Origin: Aquilaria yunnanensis
Lineage: Eukaryota > Streptophyta > Magnoliopsida > Malvales > Thymelaeaceae
Length of the DNA: 64,000 nucleotides
Assembly: GCA_039654915.1 (NCBI GenBank)
Contig: CM077594.1
Location: forward strand, 17,731,001 to 17,795,000
Direction of reading: 5' to 3'
The position numbers and the translations under genes are program-made. Every line of letters begins with the position of its first letter. The stretch's first letter is position 1. The notes under the pieces were generated by a model. It saw nothing but the letters and a program-made list of their open reading frames with translations, had not been told where the DNA came from and ran no database searches. Below, one piece after another: positions 58,456-64,000 of this stretch.

Positions 58456-58780
58456 CGTTTTAACTTAAGTCAATTGACTTTAAAATGACTTATTGTTATT
58501 CTTATGTATTTTTACCTGAAATTAATTTTAATTAAAAGCCAATATTATGTAGTTACAATAAACCATTAAAAATTCAATTTTTGTAATCTTACTAAATTTT
58601 TATGAATTTTTTTAGTTTAAGGCATTAAAAAAGAAAAATTCATAAAAATTTAACAACATTATGAAAATTTATTTTTAAATATATTATTGCATTTACATAA
58701 TATTGGCTTTCAAATAAAATTAGTTTCATAAAAAAAAATGTAAAAGTAAAAATAAGTTAGTTTTTTTAATTCTATTCATT
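58456..58780. mobile_element. MITE copy C (inverted, inside the virus)
   Basis: The left end CGTTTTAACTTAAGTCAATTGACT matches the right end of copy B reversed, and the interior is homologous in reverse orientation. The right end is degenerate. Sits between the movement and coat regions. Confidence 0.6.
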
Positions 58781-58836
58781 TGTTTTCCTATAGATTGTAG
58801 GTAAAGGTTTGTGTAATTATTCTATTCCATAATATT

Positions 58837-59097
58837 TTAGAGATCTTTCTTATCAACAAGTTTCTTAGCAGTTTCAAGATTTTCTACATCAAAAACTTTG
58901 AAAGGTGAAGCAAATGTTTTAGTTTTTTCTTTCATGATGACCGTCGTATTAGGTGGATGTGGAGATGTAATTTCTTTTCCATCTTTAGTCATATATGTAG
59001 CCCAAGTTTCTTCTAACACATCAAATGCAGTTTCTTCATCCAGCACAATAGCCGGAATAAACCATTCAAAGAATTTCAAACTCTTCTTAATTATCAT
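58837..59097 (-). pseudogene. Viral polyprotein segment between movement and coat regions
   Basis: 86-codon frame (EETWATYMTKDGKEITSPHP). Lies in the expected polyprotein order; no separate function recognised. Confidence 0.5.
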
Positions 59098-59223
59098 TAT
59101 TTTTTTATACCAAACATGTTTAATTTTTTTCTGTCTTCTTTGGTATAAGTATCAAAAAATCATTTTATTTTAATCTCATTTTTCTCTAACCAAAAATCTT
59201 CATTTAGATTATAAGGGTCAAAC

Positions 59224-59604
59224 CTAAATGGTTCTATTAAAATGTTTAATTGAAAATATGAAAAAACTATGATTAGGAGATCCTATGGATACATATTTTG
59301 TTTCTTCTTTTTGTTGTCCAGAATTATGAAATTTTTCCAAGACAACTGGATTAGTTTTATAAACAAGATGTGAAACTTGTTCTATTAATTCTCTAATTCC
59401 ATCTACAAGTTTTTCATGTTCAGATTCTAGAACATAAGAGCATGAAAGTCTAGAGGGTTTGTAAGCAATTCTTGAGGGAAGCCTTTTCTGCTCTAGTTCT
59501 GAAAAATCAATTTTTGTAATCATATCTTTGTTAAATCTTATTTCAACTTCTACATTTTCATATTCAATAATTCTTTCTAATTCTTGAGGTTTTAAAGGTT
59601 TCAT
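59224..59604 (-). pseudogene. Movement protein C-terminal/linker segment
   Basis: 126-codon frame, with QKRLPSRIAYKPSRLSCSYV. Follows the movement core after stops at about 59630-59720. Probable continuation of the polyprotein in another frame. Confidence 0.5.
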
Positions 59605-59719
59605 GTTTTTTTTTTATTATTTTGGAGAATCCATATTTTTTAAGCTTAATGTCTCCCAATTTGATTGGTTTTAGAATAACAGCATGACTGTTTTCGGTAT
59701 TAGCTTTTAATAATAAAGT

Positions 59720-60187
59720 TTATCCTTGTATATAAAATCCTAGAGCCTTAGGCTCAATTTGTGTTATCATTACTTTATAATAGATTTTATAAACCAAAGC
59801 AAGATTCTGGGATCCTTCTAGCATATCAAAAGTAGATGTAATGATATTTACAGTTAAGACTTTCATGATATGAGGGTCTTTCAAAGAAATAGTGAAGTTT
59901 GTATGACAATTAAGATAAATTAGTCCATCACAGAGACTAGATTCAACAGCGCCTAGTAGGGAGTTAGAGAATTTATTATGTTTACAATCTCCTAAAGTAA
60001 TTATCACAAAAGTGTTTAGACCATTTCTAGTAAAAGGTTTTAAAGCAATTTGGACTAGTCCAACATGAAAATAATTATAATAATTTTTTAGATAAACCTT
60101 GATCATATATTTTGAAAATAGTTCAAATTTAAAATCTTTTTCCATTATTGGAACAGTTTTCTCCACCGCTTTAATGACATAAGTCAT
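59720..60187 (-). pseudogene. Movement protein (30K superfamily) core
   Basis: 155-codon open frame with HVGLVQIALKPFTRNGLNT, SLLGAVESSLCDGLIYLNCH, a Leu-rich NFTISLKDPHIMKVLTVNI stretch and DMLEGSQNLALVYKIYYKV. This pattern is typical of caulimovirid cell-to-cell movement proteins, which enlarge plasmodesmata. It opens the viral polyprotein. The start ATG at 60187 is the first in frame but not proven to be the original one. Confidence 0.8.
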
Positions 60188-62559
60188 TTTGAAATTAAAA
60201 GTTCCTTTTTTATAAACATCTCATTTATCTATTTTAGAAATATTTTAATTTCCTAATTTCTTTTCAACATCTTTAATTAATATAGCTTGTGAATTCTTCA
60301 ATTTTCTATTCCTCATAATTTTTAAATATTTTATCCATTAGTAATTATCAATTAGTGTTAATATCTTTACCAGCTATCTATCAACGTTTTACACAATCTT
60401 ATTGTCTTTTCACTTAAACTACGGGTCTTACGGTTGCTATATGAATTTGGTGATACTCTGAAAATATTTTAACAATAATCTTTAATTACTAGAAGGAGAG
60501 AAGCTTTGCAAAATTTGATTAATTTCCTAGATTAAAGAAATAAGACAGAGATTAAATTTTAGGGACTAGATTGTTCATAAAAAATAATTTTAGGGAGCTG
60601 GCTTACGCATGTGCTGGGCACACATAAGAATTAGCCTAACAACATATCCAACGTGAATGGAAAATGTTTCAGAGAGATTAGTCTTTGCCACCTAAGAATA
60701 CCTTGGGAAACCCAAAAAAAAAATATTGTTGATGGATGGAGGGATTAGTCTCCCCCATTGGGCAATACTTTGGAAAACTAAAATAAAAAAAAAAAAGGTT
60801 GATGGGCGATGTACTTCGCACTCAAAAATAATTTGAGGTTGTTTTTGGGTAAATTGGATGGTTAATTTATAACTTTAATTGTAGTTCTGTTTTAGTTCCT
60901 TACCTATTGACTATTCTAGTTTGGTACTAAATCTATTAAAAACATTTTATTGTAGCTTTAAATCTATTAAAAAAACTCAAACACAATTTAAGGTTATTTT
61001 TGGGTAAATTATGTGGATGATCCATAACTTTTAATTATCACTATATTTTAGTCGTTAATGTATTGACTGTTCTATATTGGTTATAAATATATTAAACAAC
61101 ATTTCATTGTGGCCCTTAGATAAAGTTTTTAACTCAAATTAACTATCTGATAATAACTTTTTAAATCGTAACTTAAATTATTTGCTAACTTTCTTACAGA
61201 CTTACAATAAATTTAATTTATATAACAACTTTTTTACATTTAACGGTTATTTCAAATCATAAGTTTTTTATCTCTATAATTGAATTTATTTCATTTAGAA
61301 ACAAAATATAATAAATTTAATTTGTCTATTGACTGATAAAAACATATTATACAGTTTAAATTTATGTAGAGATACTCATAAAAAATTTAAATTAAAACTT
61401 TAAGAGTTTGTATGTGACAGTTACACTGAGTTAAAGGATTTCATTTGAAGATGGAACAAAACAAAACAATTTTAATAAGTTTAGGATTAAAACACAATAG
61501 TTAATAGGTTTATAAACTAAAATATAATGATAGTTAAAGGTTATAGACTATTTGTAAAATTTACTTGGTTGTTTTTATTTGGTCGATGAATTTTTTTTCT
61601 CTTTTCTTTTTTTAAAAATAATTATACCAAGGTAAGAATAAGAAATTTATGCCATATGTTAGGATATTAGGAAGGGTGTAACTTATCATCTTAATAAAGT
61701 TAGGTATTTACCTAGAGTAGCATTTTTTTTACAACTGTAAAAAATATAGTCATAAGATTCTAAAAATAGATAAAAGAAATAACCATCCAAATTATCTTAG
61801 GAAGTTCACATAACATAACCTTTTTGCTTACTAATACTTTAATACTAAAGAAAGTGTCATGTTGTAAACATACAACACAAGAAAAATAAGTTTTTCAATC
61901 CACAACTCATGATGTTAAGTTTAGGATATCTCAATAATCTAATGAAACACATAGAACTTCATGCCCAATTGAAGTGTCAATATTATCATCTTTAATGTTT
62001 TCATATCTTCATCTTTTTCTTTTGTCATTAAATCATTTGAGTGGTCATTCTCATTTATGTCAATACTTGCATATTTGCAGCATTTTCTTCATCTATATCC
62101 AAACTTACATTTATTTTGATAACAATGTTATCAAACTCATAGTGAAGGAAAGCAATTAAGTGAGACAAAGAGTTAAAAAAAAAAAATATTTATATATTTT
62201 CAGCATGCTATCATTTTTTAGCTCAATCCTAGCAAATCTAACTAATAATGTAGAAATATAAAGCCTTAATGTTTCTAAATTTCAAAGGTTAAAGTCGAGA
62301 TTCTAACAGTTTTTACTTAGACGTAAATTTCTATTGATTTTTGACACATTTCTCCTTCTAAAGTTACAAAAGTAGAAATTTCTAAAAGTCAAGTCTAAAC
62401 TTTTAAAGTGATTGTCCCTAACATCTCCCATAGAATAATAATAAAGATTTTAAAAAATTGTGCAAATATTGCTCTGTAATTCAAAAACTATGGGGTGAAA
62501 TTTCACAACAAAACAGATATAAAATCATGATTGAAAATTCAATCATATTTCAATTGTGA

Positions 62560-63660
62560 TATTAGTTAAAAGCGACTGTTTTGCTATTACAGATAACAGT
62601 CGCATTCTTTCAAGTCACAATTTTGTCACGACTGTATCTCGATTATAAAAAGCGACTGAAACTTTTAGTAAAAAATCAGTTGATAATATTGTGGGTTGCA
62701 ACTGACTCATTCAGTCACTATATTAGTGACTACCATGTTCAATTGCTATAATAAGAATTTATTTGTCAAACAAAAAACATTACTATGTAATATAATTATT
62801 GTTTAATTAATATTGTTTAATTTAATTTATTATTTATTTCATTTGTTATTTAATTGATAATTTCACTAAATTGTTATGAATATTGTCTTATTTTAAATAT
62901 TAAAAATAAAATAAACAAAATGATGAAATTAAAATTTAAATAAAACACATTTACATTAATATAAAAGTCAACATACATACCAAAATATAAAATTAAAAAA
63001 AAACAAAATTAAAAAAATTAGACCCAGAGAACAATTAAAAAACTTCAATACAATAATTCAAAATTTTCAAAAATCAAAATTTTAAAACTCAGATTTGGAG
63101 AAGACCGACGTAGAAGAGGCGAAGGAGGCTGAGGAGACTAGGGCAGAGGAGGAGGTGGAGGTGAACAGTAGCGAGGCCAACAAGATAGAAGCGGATGGTG
63201 GCAAGGTCGAGGAGGAGACTAAGGCGGATGATGGCGAGGCAAAAAATGGCAGAAGCAGACAGCGATGTGGGTTGAGATGACAAATGGCGAGCCGGCAAGT
63301 TGAATGGATTGCGATGTAATGGTCGTGACGGAGTGACAAACAGAGATGAAAGATGAGTGTGAAAGACGAGAGTGAGATGAGAGCAAAAGGGTTGAAAGAG
63401 ATGAAGGACGGAGATAAGAGTGAAAGATGAGTGAGAGTGTTGGGTTTGAAATTGGTGAGACAACCGGGTAGAGAATAAGGGAAGTAGAAAGAAAGTAGCT
63501 GGAGCGACTAAACTCCAATTGCAACTTGAATGAACCTTTTTTATTTCAACTGCTTAGCAACTAAACTTTGACTGCAACCCAACTAAATCTCAATTGACAA
63601 AATCAGTCGCCAAAGCCAGATGAACACAGTCATCCCATATATGAGTGTAGTCGAAATTCA
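62560..63660. mobile_element. Candidate non-autonomous DNA transposon with GCGACTG/CAGTCGC subterminal repeats
   Basis: GCGACTGTT...AACAGTCGC forms a hairpin at 62572-62603. Further AGCGACTG, CAGTCAC, AGCGACTA and CAGTCGCC motifs sit at 62652, 62722, 63503 and 63605, around a purine-rich core. Subterminal repeat clustering resembles CACTA-type elements, but I see no terminal CACTA and no TSD. Confidence 0.35.
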
Positions 63661-63695
63661 ATTGCTATGTTTATGATTTGCTCAGTTTTTTCACT

Positions 63696-63696
63696 T

Positions 63697-63733
<37 letters not shown>

Positions 63734-63740
63734 ATACAAA
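63696..63740. repeat. TA / TATG microsatellite
   Basis: (TA)n of about 12 units followed by GTATGTATG. Confidence 0.85.
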
Positions 63741-64000
63741 TATAATTATATACATGGAACAATCATGAATGTGTATGTGTGTGTACATACATGAATATAA
63801 TTACATATGTGGTACAATCATAAATATATATAAGTTTAGGAAATTTTCTCCATATATATAATTTCAAAAATTAAAATTAATAAAGAAATTATATCACATA
63901 AGTTTATGAAATTAAAATTAAACCCTAAACTCTAACACTCACTACCGTTAATACTAAATTCTAAATCCTAAATACAAACCCTAATTAAACCCTAAACCCG

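Larger units (their letters stand above)
48990..60190 (-). mobile_element. Endogenous pararetrovirus (Caulimoviridae), degenerate, with duplicated 3' part
   Basis: The minus strand reads movement protein, coat protein with Cys-rich region, aspartic protease, RT with YIDD, RNase H, a further ORF, then an intergenic region with a TATA-like box and a tRNA-Met-type primer site. No integrase is present and no LTRs bound it, which fits a pararetrovirus rather than a retrotransposon. The order of one long polyprotein followed by a second ORF resembles florendoviruses/petuviruses; genus placement is inference. Frameshifts and stops throughout make it a fossil. The right end has no clear boundary, and MITEs are inserted in it. 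Confidence 0.85.
60191..64000. other. AT-rich intergenic region right of the viral block
   Basis: No gene supported. Contains the candidate DNA-transposon remnant (62560-63660), a TA microsatellite and telomere-like motifs at the very end. ORFs at 63082-63524 are low-complexity readings of a purine-rich tract. Confidence 0.5.

Noticed and set aside
63082..63524. Ser/Leu-rich minus-strand ORFs as genes
   Set aside because: They arise from a GA-rich tract read in complement; overlapping frames are all open and of low complexity.

Overview
The window is plant nuclear DNA, almost certainly from a dicot whose species I cannot name. It holds one spliced, intact-looking host gene in long AT-rich intergenic sequence that is loaded with transposable elements and an endogenous plant pararetrovirus. 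There are no bacterial operons, CRISPR arrays or recognisable tRNA/rRNA genes.

Layout. (1) 1-6770: a reverse-oriented, decayed Ty3/gypsy element of the Tat type (element 1), cut by the window edge. (2) 6771-18450: AT-rich intergenic DNA with one orphan exon-like segment (7007-7132), a well-bounded non-autonomous Mutator-like element (15369-16645, 10-bp target duplication) and a 178-bp tandem duplication. (3) 18451-39683: a nested pair of the same Tat family. Element 2 carries TSD CCCTG, and the younger element 3 (19514-29961, TSD GGCTT) sits inside its gag. (4) 39684-43846: intergenic DNA with a 70-bp tandem array and an unusual array of AGCT-led decamers. (5) 44376-48091: a six-exon CHUP1/IPGA1-type gene, predicted 660 aa, with a fresh 375-bp tandem duplication in intron 4. 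(6) 48990-60190: a degenerate endogenous Caulimoviridae copy on the minus strand (movement protein, coat protein, protease, RT, RNase H, a downstream ORF, then an intergenic region with a tRNA-Met-type primer site). Its 3' part is tandemly duplicated, and three copies of a MITE sit in or beside it. (7) 60190-64000: AT-rich intergenic DNA with a possible DNA-transposon remnant and microsatellites.

How the parts work. The Tat elements have LTRs, a PBS, gag, an aspartic protease, RT, RNase H plus a second archaeal-type RNase H (the Tat signature), integrase and a polypurine tract. Between integrase and the 3' LTR each carries a gene on the opposite strand with its own TATA box. From alignment of the three copies I infer four exons and three introns. 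Its product has a Transposase_28-like N-terminal part (Pfam 'putative gypsy type transposon') and a long coiled-coil tail. None of the three copies is fully intact. The antisense spliced gene is the most unusual recurrent system in the window.
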